From Massospora cicadina (lineage: Eukaryota > Entomophthoromycota > Entomophthoromycetes > Entomophthorales > Entomophthoraceae), in the NCBI GenBank assembly GCA_022478985.1, contig JAKSZP010002715.1:62001-126000 (forward strand): 64,000 nucleotides of DNA. The letters are read 5' to 3'. The notes under the pieces are model-generated. The model was not told where the DNA came from. It made no database searches and was given only the letters and a program-made list of their open reading frames with translations. Within the stretch, counting starts at the first letter, position 1. Every line of letters starts with the position of its first letter. Below, piece after piece: positions 11,933-23,549 of the stretch. The position numbers were made by a program, and so were the translations under genes.

Positions 11933-12713
11933 TGTTGGACATTTTCCTCCCAGAATTCAGAATAAGAATATTGGAGGTAAAATTGGCTAAAAAGAGGAAA
12001 CGTCAGACATTTACAAGTCTGCAATGATGAGGAGATTGATTTTAATGATAGTAATGATTTATTCTGCCAAAAGACCCTAGTTGATTCTTAGTGGAACCCT
12101 GCAAATTATGGTAACATGATTTTGAATACTCCCCAGGCAATAAAAATAATATTGAGCAGTCAGATTACTCCTACCATGTGGCAGACACTGGGGTGTCTAT
12201 TGGATGGTACTTCCCCAGCTGAAACCAAGTCCATTCCAGCACTGATGCAGGGATCACCCCTTTTATAGGCATGGTGGAGGTCCCCCAAAGTAAAACAATT
12301 TCCTCTGATGGGGATTGGCTGAAGTTAATTAATCACTACCTCATGGGTACATATTACCAAAAGTTAACTCCCCATCCATCGTTCAGCCAAAGTAAAGTGA
12401 GTTTTCCAAGCTTCAATAGGTTGAACTTATATATTTCCTTATTTGAAAATGTAAAAAGCCATCCCAAACTTACCAATAAATTCCATTTGACCCTTGATAC
12501 TATTTTAAATACTAAACAGTCAGATATAGAGAGGTTTCATTTTCCTTTACCCCACAAATTTCCCTAATAAAAACCTATAAAATCTATATGTTTTAGTTTT
12601 TACAAGTCATTGTTATTTTAATATAAGTGGTGGAAAAAATCCCCCTCCTTTGAATTGTTGGATTTTAAGGTCACCAAGCACCAGCGAGCCTTTACATCAC
12701 CAAAAATCCAACA
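11933..12713 (+). repeat. Element A 3' LTR
   Basis: 781 bp, TGTTGG...CCAACA with intact inverted ends, followed by TSD ATGGT. Frames at 11695-12027 and 12271-12567 overlap it and are not genes. Confidence 0.92.
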
Positions 12714-12718
12714 ATGGT

Positions 12719-13891
12719 AGTTGTTAAAACAGTTAAACAACTTTGCTGTGATTTTGGACTATTTGGACAATAGGCTATAATTAAAACGTTTTTCCTTACT
12801 TACTGTGGTGTCTATCTGTTTGTAATGGAAGCTTGCAATTAATTTGTAACTACATTACAGACTAGGTAGAGCTTTGAAATTTGGCACACTTATGTATCTC
12901 TGATGATAATACACTAATCTAAAGTAAAATTTAATTTTTATTGTCAAAATAAAAAGTTTTATATGTAACAAGTGAAAATCCTATGTTTTTGATGGTAGCT
13001 GGTTTTTTGTTACAGCTGAGCAGTTTAAATTCAGTTGATTTGAAAGTTTCAAGTTAACTACCTCAGACTAGTTAGAGTCTTACTATTTGGCACATTTATG
13101 TATCTCCTATGTTAATACAATAATTGTTTAAAAAAATTATGAAAATTATAAATTTTACAAAAAACATTTTAAAACAGTTTAAACCATTTTATACTATCTT
13201 GTTTTAATATCTATTCTCTCTTCCTGGCATTCGACAATTTGTTGACAGTCACATTTGGCCCCATAAGAAACTCAAGAGAATCATGCTGGGCAAAGAACAT
13301 GTTAAACTTTTAATTGGGACCCCACTTTCAAGTATTGACACTTGGTGCACTTAAACTTTTTAATATGTTTGTTGCTCAGAGAAATTCAGTTGTGTTTCTC
13401 ATGGGGCCCAAATGAGACTGTTGATAAACTGTCAAATGCCAAGAAGAGAGAATAAATATTAAAAAAATATAACCTAATATTAAATTATCCAAAATCACCA
13501 AAAATATGTTTGGAATATTTTAATGAATACCATATTAATATATTATTTTATCAAAAATATAAATTGATGAAAAGTATAGCATAAGATGGAATTTTTATAA
13601 TATTTTTATTTTGTATTTTAAAATAAAATTTAGTTGAGGTATACTAATATATATCAGTTCTTAGTTTTCATTAACTACCTATAGCACCAAGACTGAGTCA
13701 GTTGTCCTCAGTGCCTCTACTTCATCGCCTGCTACCTCATCTGTATCAAACTTTAGTAACTTTCTATAGTCAAATTATCTAAGGTTATCTCAAGTATTCT
13801 GGTTTGTATATAAACCTCTATTTGGCTATCTGACCTCAACTTAGTTCTATATTTTTGGTGGAAATTCATAACACCCTCTCATGGTACCATA
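12719..13891 (+). repeat. Dispersed repeat, copy 2, left part
   Basis: Continues the repeat split by element A. 12719-12800 matches 1685-1770 (TAGTTGTTAAAACAG), and 12840-13370 matches 1940-2300, with an internal partial duplication. At about 13370 the sequence turns round and becomes an inverted copy of the same unit. No genes. Confidence 0.6.
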
Positions 13892-16069
13892 TCTATATAT
13901 ATAAAAGCAAATATGTATATGTGTGTGTTTGTGTGCACGATGCCCAGTCAAAACTAGAGCATGTAGAGCTCTGAAAATTTGGCTATAGGTGGACGGGAGG
14001 GGGTCCGTGTGCACCCTGAAGCCAGATTTTTAATTTTCATAGTAAAATAAAAAGTTTTATATGTAACAAGTAAAACTTTTATACGTTTTTAATGGAAATT
14101 GGTATATTGTCACGGCCGAGAAGTTTGATATTCGGTTGCTTCGGTAGTTTAAATGGTTTTGTCGAGCGGTTGGTGGTTTTGGGTTGATTAATAAGCTTAA
14201 CGGTTTCAATAAAGCAGTTAGTGATTGGTTGATTCGATAAATTAATTGGTTTTGGTAAGTGGTTGGTGATTTTGGTTGTTTCGACACATTTAGTTTTGAT
14301 TTACGAAACGGTTGGTGATTGGTTGATTTTTAATCTAATGGTTTTTAGCTAAGTGGTTTAGGGGTTTAGTTAAATCGATAGGTTTAATTGGGTAGGGCTG
14401 AATGGTTGGTAGTATTATATTGATTCAGTATAATTCGATTACTTAATTTTATCGATAACCGTCTACAAATATAAAAAATAAGATCATCAGGTAAACTTTA
14501 AGCCTATAAACAAATCTGTGTTAAACTGGATATCAACTAGAATTAGCCTAAAATTTTATTTACAACTATCATTCTGTTTATTTATTTATACCGGATGCAT
14601 TATCTCGAGCAAATAACCAAAAATCACCAAACTTGGCACAAGTATTCTATAAAGTTTGGGAAAGGAATGCTAATATGTAATTATTTCATATAATTAAATT
14701 AATATAAATATCAGTTCTATATTAAGATCTAGAACATATATTTCTAATGGTAACTATATAGCAATTTGGCCGGGTATCTTCATATTCTTTTAATTCGATT
14801 TTTTCTTAGATTTTGATAAGGGTTTGGTAGTTTGTGGCTGTTTTGGAAGTTCAATAATTGGTTTTTACTGAGTAGTGATTTATTTTTTGGTTGATTCGAT
14901 ATGCTTATTAGTTTCAGGTAATTGATTGATGATCTAGTTAATTTGGCAGGCTTAATTGATTTTAGCTAAGTGGTTGGAGGTTGGGATTTTAATAGGTTTA
15001 ATGGTTTCTGAACTTATTGATAGCTATCTGCCAATATAAAAACTAAAATAATTTAGAATAATCTGGTGATTTATAAACAACGTAGCAAAGTATGGGTATT
15101 CTACCATCTATATTAATAAAAGCAAGTGTGTGCGTGCGTGTGCGCGATGCCCAGCCAAAACTAGAGCATGTAGAGCTCTGAAAATTTGGCTATAGGTGGA
15201 CGGGAGAGGGTCCGTGTGCGCCTCGAAGCTGGATTTTTAATTTTCATAGTAAAATAAAAAGTTTTATATGTAAGAAGTGCAAATTCTATATGTTTTAAAT
15301 GGAAATCGATATATTGTTACGGCTGAGAAGTTTGACATTCGGTTGATTCGTTAGTTTAAATTGTTTTGGCGTTTGTTGATTTTGGGCTGATTAATAAGCT
15401 TAACGGTTTTAATAAATCAGTTAGTGATTGGTTGATTCGATAGGTTAATTGGTTTTGGTAAGTGGTTGGTGATTTTGGTTTTGATTTTGTTAAGTTTAGT
15501 TTTGCGAGGCAGTTGGTGATTGGTTGATTTGGTATATTCAATGGTTTTAGCTAAGCGGTTTGGTGGTTTATCAATATGGATTACCTGACAAAGTTTAAAC
15601 ACCGTAGCAAAGCACAGGAATCTTGGTGTTAGTTTTATATAGTCTTAAAGAAAACCTGCCCAATTTGGTTCCCTAATAAATAAAATACTTTTGGCAAGTT
15701 AAGTAGAAGTTGATTTAGTAGTTTGGAAGACATGTCAGGTACACAATGATTTTAAATATATAGAGAGATGTTTTGGGTAGCAGTTTGGTGTTATTTGATT
15801 GACTTGATAGGTTTGTTTTGTTTGGCTGAATGGTTGATGGCTTTTGGTCGAATCAATAGGATACATTTTGTTTTGAGGGGTGATTAGTTATTGGTTGATT
15901 TGATAAGTTCAGTTAAGTTTACCTGAGTGGTTGGTGGTTTTAGGGTGATTCAATTGAGCAATTGGATTTGGCTGAGTGGATATTGTTTATTTATAGTATA
16001 AAATCTAAGTTAAATTTGAATATATGAAATTCTATAGATACCTTAGCGAAGCACGGGTAAATCAGCTAG
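13892..16069 (+). mobile_element. Non-autonomous Helitron
   Basis: Starts TCTATATATATAAAAGC and ends AAATCAGCTAG, inserted between A (13891) and T (16070) without target duplication, as Helitrons do. The end is preceded by a degenerate hairpin (CTTAGCGAAGCACGGG). Behind the head is a GT-rich run and a conserved stretch (TAGAGCTCTGAAAATTTGGC). The inverted paralog at 1270-1345 shows the uninterrupted site. Inside are a second head at 15107 (TCTATATTAATAAAAGC) preceded by a 3'-like end (GTAGCAAAGTATGGGTATTC), and another 3'-like end near 15600. It looks like a chain of related ends. No transposase; frames at 14057-14287 and 15356-15602 are low-complexity. Confidence 0.82.
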
Positions 16070-17210
16070 TATGGTATAATTTTAGATCTAAAATTGTATA
16101 AAGATGCAGAGGGATTCACTAACGGATCATACTTGTCCTTCTTTTCTGTTTCTACTGTTCTTAAATTTCAAATTCTGTGTTTCCAATGATATTTTATATT
16201 TATATTATGGTGCTTATTGTATTATATTTATTTAAAATCCCAATTAAAATCTTATTTTATTGAACAAGAGGACGTTACCCATATTTGGGTGATGGGGCTC
16301 CCACTGAAGCTTACCCATCACTCAATTATGGGTGACATGGCAAGAAACGTGTTAATACATCAATAAGTAGTGTGAATCACTTTAACTTGGTCATCTTTTA
16401 AATAAATAGTAAGTGTAAGGTTAATGCTATATTAAAATATTAAAAGATGACAATCATATCCCACAGTGTTACCATTTTCAGCATAACTCACTTTGCATAC
16501 ACATATCATTGGTAAAATTATCAATTTCTATGTATATAAATCATTTATGTATACATGTAAGACCTTTCACCTCCTAAACAGCTGGACAATTTCAACCAGA
16601 CTTTACAAAGCTATTTTATGATTTGGGAGCCAACATAAGCAAGATTTTTAAAACATAATGAGATAAATAAAAGGTATATTATATAATATATATTTAAATT
16701 TATAACGGAAATTAGTATATTGTTTTGGCTGAGAGGTTTGGGGTATTTGGTTGATTCAATTTGTTCAGTGGTTTTGGCTATGCAGTTTGTAGTTATTTGG
16801 TTGAACTGATAGGATCAACCAGTGTTTAAATTTAATGATGGGTATCTATTAATATCTGAAGTAAAATTTGATTTTTCAAATTTGGTAAGGAACAAACATA
16901 AAAATGGTATTATTATAGCAAAGCACATGTGATATTGCTATCTTGATAAATATACCAAAATGTCAAAGAGGGAAAAATGAGCTCTGTCTATATAATATGG
17001 TTTACAATTAGTTTATGATACTTGAGTATCTGTATAAATCAATGTGTTTCTAGATATAATTCAACCAGAGATATTTGGCTAAGTTTGAATTTCATTTTTG
17101 ATAGTTTAAACTTGATCACTTGACTAATCTGGTTAAGCTAATTGCTCTCCTTTTTATTTTTTTAATGTATACATTTTAAATGTTTCTTCTGTAGCGTTCC
17201 TGTTATATAT
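16070..17210 (+). repeat. Dispersed repeat, copy 2, right part
   Basis: 16070-16350 completes the inverted arm (matching 1020-1270). 16360-16900 matches 2280-2850 directly, and 16905-17205 matches 3600-3880. The solo LTR of copy 1 is absent here. Ends at the TSD of element B. No genes. Confidence 0.6.
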
Positions 17211-17510
17211 TGTTTGGATTTGAGATAATGAGCAAGTTGAGATTCCCACTCCTGAATTGAGCTTCAATAAGTTGACTCATGATCCCTTATGATCAAAACC
17301 TTTCCTTAAAAACATGTGGAAAATTTGATCAAGAAGAATCATATACATGCAAATCAAGTGATATGACTTCTAGAATTGCACCTCCACTTTTCAATTTTCA
17401 AAAGGTGTAACTTCTGAAATTGCAGCCATGAGGACAATGCAGAACAAAAGAGCATCAACCAGGAGTCAATCAGGAAGGATATGAAATATATAATTGTAAG
17501 GGGCCATGGA

Positions 17511-18987
17511 TGTCAGACAAGTGACATGACAAAGAAAGCCTGGGCTTCCATTAGGGATAATCCTATACCATAAAAGACTCCATAGTTTTCAAGGCATTGC
17601 CATTCTGATATTATGCAAATAAGAACCACGTGGGGACAGGTGCAGAAAGCACTAATCTATATTCATCATGCCTGCTCTGACATTAAACCAATTTCTGTAA
17701 ATAATTGTGACCACGCTTCAAGTATGAGGGGTCAAACTGCCAAGGTCATCAGGAGGGATTGTGCCATCCATTGGGGTTTTTCCTTCAGAGGTGATATCCA
17801 ACTTGGGAGAATAAACACCTGATAACGTGCAGCAACTAAGGGTCTCATCAGGTTTTATCCCTTCCATTTCACTTTGAGCAACGTCTGCTTAATTGTCATT
17901 CCCATTTTTACCATGATCATGTAAAATTAAACTAAGTAATGGGTCAATTACCTCTCCTTGAGTTCTTTTTGGGCCATATATTCAATACTTTTGAGCACAT
18001 ACTTGGTACTGAGGGTGGCAATTGTTTTGTCAGGTATACTTCCAGCAGGTTCTCCCTGAGATGTGACCACCAAATCATCATTTTTATTTTCTTCATAGTT
18101 TGGATGAACTAGATTGAGCATTTGGTCATTCTGATTGGTTTGAGATTCTTGATAGTCATTTTGTTGGATTGGAGCATCTTACAAAACTCATAAGGTACAA
18201 TTTTCAAGGGTTTCCGCACTGAAAGAGGCAATATCAGAGATAACTAATGTAATGGCTACCATCATTACTGATAAAAATGCGTGTGGACCCTTCATTGGTT
18301 AAGGTGGTTCCTTGGGGATCTCCAGACTAGTTGAAGCTTATAAAATGTTCAAAGAATTTGGGCAATATTAATGTTTAAAAAAGATAGTACAAATTAACCC
18401 AGCACTATGCCATCAGCAAAGCAATGGGTTTTTATAATTGATGAGAAGTAAGGGGTGGGACCTAGGAACATTTTTGAAAACTGGACATGCAAATATTCCC
18501 AGACTGCTGAGACTTTTTGCGTCATGGCTTGACTTGCACATTGTGGGTGCCTTGATTTGCAGTTTTTGTCGCTGAACTTTTAGTTTCCTTCAGGGCCCCA
18601 GCATGGCATTAAATCTTGCAGGTTTCTTAACAAAATTTTATTTCCCTTGGGAGGGATTATTGCCCAGATCAGTTCTTAAAATGATTTACTGTTGGGACTT
18701 TGGCCTTGATCTGCCCTATTTTTTCCATATTTCATCGCAGATTGTTGCAATTTTCGTCACATAGACTTCAGCTGTATTGGATTTTCTGGTAAAACCCTCC
18801 ATCCTTTTTCTTTTCAACTTGTTGTAACATTGAGTCAAGTAGCCTCAGCGGAAACCTACCGCTTATCAAGGGTGCGCCACAAATTTGACAATCTCTTCAA
18901 GGGAAGGGCTCAGGGATGTTCCCCCCTCTTAGAATGAAAAAGGTGAATCAGAAGCTTTAATTTTATGGGGCCACTGAGATCCTTACA
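17511..18987. mobile_element. Insertion D in the LTR of element B
   Basis: 1477 bp, TGTCAGAC...CTTACA, flanked by perfect 5-mer ATGGA (17506-17510 and 18988-18992). The other LTR of B has a single CATGGA at this place. Ends and duplication are LTR-type, so it may be a long solo LTR or a collapsed element. It carries a 76-codon open stretch on the minus strand (17948-18178). The plus frame at 17613-17822 is not recognised. Confidence 0.82.
17948..18178 (-). pseudogene. Unrecognised reading-frame fragment inside D
   Basis: 76 sense codons ending in TAA, with polar Gln/Asn-rich protein-like composition (for example QNDYQESQTNQNDQ, then SIPDKTIATLSTKYV). Two in-frame stops just upstream separate it from a further piece (SDIASFSAETLENCTL). 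No ATG start. It could be gag-derived material of a retroelement read on the minus strand. No function assigned. Confidence 0.4.
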
Positions 18988-19167
18988 ATGGAGGTTTCCT
19001 TTGCACCATGTCCCCACACACCTTAATAAATATTGGCACCTTTTAACTCAATATTTAGTCTATTTCACCCCATTACTGTTTCTTCATTGACCTCTTTTCT
19101 AGTTTCTCAGCTTTGAGCCAATTTCAAACCCCAGCTAAAGTCAAGAGGACTGTAAATCCAACATAAG

Positions 19168-19186
19168 TGGTGCTCACTACAGTGGT
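19168..19186 (+). promoter_or_regulatory. Element B primer binding site
   Basis: TGGTGCTCACTACAGTGG a few bases after the 5' LTR end. The same site, with GGGG at its end, follows the LTRs of family E, and a close match follows the LTR of C on the minus strand. Confidence 0.7.
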
Positions 19187-19800
19187 CTCTGAGATGTCCA
19201 GGTAAAAATAATATATCACAAATTGGAGAATAATAGCAATCAAGAAAGCTAAAATACTAATTAGTTGAGATTATAACTTGATAGATTAATACCTTTCAGT
19301 ATAAAGCAACTCCCCGTATAATTTGTAAGCCTAAAATTTTGAGTCACTTTCCAATCCACCTTTCTGTCTGTAGATCATGTCCAGTATCAACTAAGATATG
19401 AGAACCACAAAGAGATTATTCAATAACTATTGAATGGCATCTACTCTGTGGGAGGTTGTTCCAGTCCCTCCTGAGCCTCTTTTGTACCCTCCAAAATGTG
19501 AGATTTATATACTTCAACCCTACTACCCTCAGGAGGATTGGATTTGGGTACTGAAAGCTAACTCCAAAGCTTCATCCATCAAGGCATACACCATATCTTA
19601 CAAATAGTTGGTTTTCATCACCATGAAGTAGTGTAACAACTTAGGCTCACTCAAACCCTACACTCAAATCTTGTCAATTTCTATAATTCTGCCTCCTCCT
19701 TCATTTATGACAATTGATGGGCCATTTTCAATATCCTTTGATTTATTAATGTGTCTTGTAATCAACTTGGTATGCTCAATAGTGAAAAGCAGGTTACCTT
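19187..19800. other. Element B leader region
   Basis: Between primer site and gag. Contains a 64-codon minus-strand frame at 19664-19858 (includes ENGPSIVINEGGGR) that I do not recognise and that overlaps the gag start. No conserved domain seen. Confidence 0.4.
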
Positions 19801-21700
19801 GAGGATCAGCTTCATCAGATATACAACTCCTTAAGTCCACCTGGAGCCAACACCTCAATTATATTAAAGACTTTGTGAAGAAACTCCGGCAGTATTATCA
19901 GGAGTTAGCCTCCTGTGATATTGCCTCTGGGGCTGAAGGGCCTCAAGGGCCAAGGGATCAGAAGGTTTGGAAGGCCCTAAAAGGCCAAAAGAGCCCAAAA
20001 GTCCCTGCCAGGAATGAAGTACAAATGGTAGATATCAGATCATCTTTTTAAGGGAATTCCATTGCTGAGGAAGATGATGGAATTTCCTCAAGCGATGAAT
20101 CCCAGGAAAAGCTGCTAAAGATTAAAGCTTTTTTAAATCCGCTGAGATAATTGCTAAAGATCTTGCCAATCAGGAGTCACCTAAGTCTGCTAAACCAATC
20201 TGGGATGATCAGGCTCAACTAAATCTTTTGCATTCCTCCACCTTGCTATAAGAATCACCACATCCTATATGATCACAAGCCTCAACTACTTTCTATAAAT
20301 GCTCCTAAGTTTTGAAATAAATGATTCTCGCTTTTATTTAATATTAACTAGTATTTAATAAAGGTTTCACCTGCTTAATAGCAGAGATTTGTCTTTTCAA
20401 AAATCGCCTTCCCTTTAAGAGATTTGACCTGGAGACAAAAAGTGTTCTAGGAGACCTGGCTGAAGCTACAGCAACTAACAATTGTGTAGCCTCAAAAGGG
20501 CTTGACCTTCAAAATTTAGAAAAAAAAATTCCCTGTGGACCACAAGAGACTTCCAGTTCTTTAGTACCTCTCCTAGCAATCCTAACGACTCCTGGAAGCA
20601 AGAAAGTCTAACAGCACTTACTGCTTTACAAGATCAAATAAGAATGTGGCGCAAGGATGCAAGTTTCAAGTAAATGGAGTCCTTCTCAATCCAAAAGTCT
20701 CAATTGATGCCATGTCAGATGAGATGAAAAATTTTAGCGCATTTGCCAAGCTCACCAAAAACTGCATCACCAAGTGCATAGAAACCTGTCATGGTTTAAA
20801 TTTTGCGTGAGTAACTTTTAAAAGTCAGCTACTTCTCTAACATACCAAAATCTTTTATCTAAAGGATCAAGTCGCCCTTTAAACCAAATTACCCCTATAA
20901 ACAAAACTGAGAAGAGACTAGGAGGATCTAGAAGGATTAAGATAACAATCGGATCAACAGGCCCTTGCAGCTATGTAGAAACCAAGATTTCCAAGCCAGC
21001 ACCAGTTCCCACCGTCAACGCTCTTTCAACTCCTATTGTGACTAAATTTAAACCTAGTTTCAAGGAAATTCACCCTGAGAGATAAAAGTATTGCCTCCTT
21101 CTTATACGCTTATGAGAGCTCATTGGAGGAGGCCACCAACCATAAGGAGGTGTTTTTAATCATCCTGCCTGAATAGTACCACCTGGAGAGTTATGATACC
21201 CCATTTAAAGAAATGACATACTTGGGAACAAGTCCATACAGCCCTAATCCAGAAATTTGGAAGTAACTAAACCTTGTAAAAGCAGAAGCAGGAACTTATG
21301 ACCATTCTATTGAAGGAAAGGAGAAAGTCCTGCTGAGTTTTCAAGTTGATTCTATGCCCAAGCACAACCCTTGGTAACCATTAATTAGATTACGTTGGAG
21401 AATGCCATAACTGCAGTAATCTCCACTTTTGGAGCTTATTCTATAATCCAATTGTACATAATTTGTTGGAAGACCAATTTTACCTGTATTTGGTAAATTA
21501 AGGAAGAATAAATGAGATTCCTGCATCTACCCTGCATCCCATGTCCTCTGCGTCTGCCTCTCCTTGCCATCCTCAAGTCCACGTTGTCAAGAACCAGAAG
21601 AACCACATATCTCAATGCTCCTACTGTAATAGATTTCATCATAGCGCCAAGACTTGGTGGAATAGACTCACCAAGGAGGCGGGAAAAGAGCAGTAAGCAT
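19800..21700 (+). pseudogene. gag: Element B gag
   Basis: Broken into many frames. The N-terminal part includes STWSQHLNYIKDFVKKLRQ. A capsid part near 21100-21500 includes SIASFLYAYESSLEEAT and FYAQAQPLVTIN, comparable with element A. A zinc knuckle near 21625-21670 reads CSYCNRFHHSAKTW: the first two Cys and the His are present but the last Cys is Trp. Confidence 0.7.
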
Positions 21701-22603
21701 TAAGAATGAGGCGTTTATGCTGACATCCTTAACTTCCTCAAGAATGTTTAGTGGCCTCTAATGTGCCTAATATTGTCATACTAGAAGAAGATGATTAAGT
21801 ACTCATTGATAATAAAGAACCTGATACTTCTTAATCTTCTCTGATAAGGCTCCCATGTTTTTCACTCTATCCCTCAGTTTAGGACTTTAGTTACACGCAA
21901 TGCTGTTTAATTTAATTAAATCCCTGTCCACACCGTTGTTGATAGTTATTCTCCCATGAATGTCATTGTGTCTGAATTATGAAGCATATTAAAGTAGCTC
22001 CCAACTTGCCTCACAATATAAAATATGGCTCAGCTGGACCACAATGCACTTGGTCCATTGGGGCCTATTACTTGATGCCCATTCACTTAGGCAAGCATTT
22101 AGAAAATTACTCAGCTGTTACATTAGGCAACCCAAGTTATGACTTTCTCCTCAGAACCCAGTTTCTCTTGGACTATTCTGCCATTATTAACTATGATGAA
22201 GGATTTTTAGCCTTTTAGGATACAGGGTCTATTGGTTTTTGAGACCACCTTTGATGCTAAGATGGAGTTCAAAGCTTGTGCTTAATCTTTGGAAAGTGAG
22301 AGTCAGATTTAGAGGCTCTAATATCATTTAGATTGTTTTCAAGTATGGAAACACACTCCTGCGCTAGATGGGTAAGAGAGATTGACTATATCTGCCTAAG
22401 CTGACTATTATACCGCAAAAGTCCTAGGTCACTGTTGATACCTGGGTACATATAAATAGATCCTTAGACAATTGATAAGGTATAAGCCATGGATAACCCA
22501 TTTGTCAAGGAGGTCCTGCCCTGTTTGAAATTTTAGATTCCCTATTCTGGATTCATATTGGTGCTGCTGGCTTCCTCACTGACAAACTTAATACAGTAGG
22601 GCT
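21701..22603 (+). pseudogene. Element B aspartic protease
   Basis: A remnant VVDSYSPMNVIVSE near 21935-21975 corresponds to the VDTGS...NVIS motif with the Asp kept and Thr-Gly lost. The following frame (21979-22218) matches the C-terminal part: GSAGPQCTWSIGAYYLMP and YDFLLRTQFLLDYSAIIN. Downstream to 22603 only decayed spacer remains, ending at the TSD of element C. Confidence 0.75.
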
Positions 22604-23549
22604 TGTTAAAATATTAGGCTTTGTAGCTCGCTTTTAGCCCTGGATTTCAACTGCACAAATTTGTGGATACTTGCGTTGATTAATAATATGAACTGGGGCA
22701 ATAATAGTATGAAGACTATTATTAAAGTTGAATCCCCAAAAGCCACGTTGAGAGTATTGTCCAACGCTAGACAGGTGCTTCTTCTTCTTAAAGATATTCT
22801 GATCAGGTAGGGAACACTTTCCCTATTCCCTTCTCTCAGAGCCAAGCGGAGATTTTGATATTTCTAACCTAAGGATATCTGATCCTTGCACTCTTCTCTT
22901 AATTGTAATGTTAAAAAAACCAATGTTTAACAACTAAGATTATATCAATTTAAATCTAATTTTATTAGGGAATTATTTGGGTTTTTATAATTAGAATCAG
23001 CACACAACTTTTCAGCTGTCCAATGAGAATATTTGTGCTCCTATACTGTCTTGACCCTTAGTGTTAGGCACCAAATCTCGTCAGCTACTGTTGCCTTGGG
23101 TTTTTTAGGCAGCATAATCTTTGGGCGTTCAGCAGACCAAACAATTGGTATTAGGTACACAAAACCAATTGTTTTGGCCAATGATGATTCTACTCTTCCT
23201 CCAGCGTTCAAATGTTTGGGTAGTTTCTGATGACTCCAATCTGTTCCACTCTGAATGATTCCCTATAATTCAAATATTGGGGATTATCCCAATATCGAAT
23301 TATTGCTTAATTTCATTGGGGATGATGCCTGACAAAATTATCATCTGTCAGCGGCCTCAAATATCATTGGGGATGATGCCCAAAATATAATATATAGTTG
23401 GCGACTTTCTAATATCATCAGGGATTCCGCCCAACAATATTCTCATCAGTTGGCCACTATTGCTGACCCTCTCCTATTATAACCTTATTTGTCAAATCTC
23501 ATATTTGGTCAAAGGGTTGGACTATGTGGTCATCTGCAATTCTGAAACA
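22604..23549 (-). repeat. Element C 3' LTR
   Basis: Near-identical over its length to 26226-27168. Contains three imperfect 51-bp tandem units starting at 23314, 23365 and 23416 (CATTGGGGATGATGCC). A minus-strand TATAAAAACCC lies near 22990. Frames at 22606-22845, 23033-23230 and 23460-23657 are LTR sequence. Confidence 0.87.

Larger units (their letters stand above)
5193..12713 (+). mobile_element. Ty3/gypsy retrotransposon A
   Basis: Complete LTR-to-LTR element of 7521 bp with target-site duplication ATGGT (5188-5192 and 12714-12718). The order is LTR, primer binding site, gag, protease, RT, RNase H, integrase, polypurine tract, LTR. The pol order places it in Ty3/gypsy. Coding regions are broken by stops and frameshifts, and an 0.8-kb insertion sits in RT. 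The LTRs differ at roughly 35 of 780 positions by eye (about 95% identity), so it is old. Confidence 0.93.
17211..19163 (+). repeat. Element B 5' LTR (split by D)
   Basis: 17211-17510 and 18993-19163 together match 29914-30386. Starts TGTTTGGATT and ends CCAACA. Confidence 0.85.

Noticed and set aside
20700..20925. Possible small Tim-type protein (AFAKLTKNCITKC) with a GTGAGT...CTAAC...AG intron-like segment
   Set aside because: Only one CX3C pair, no second pair before a stop, and the segment lies inside the gag region of element B. Treated as chance.
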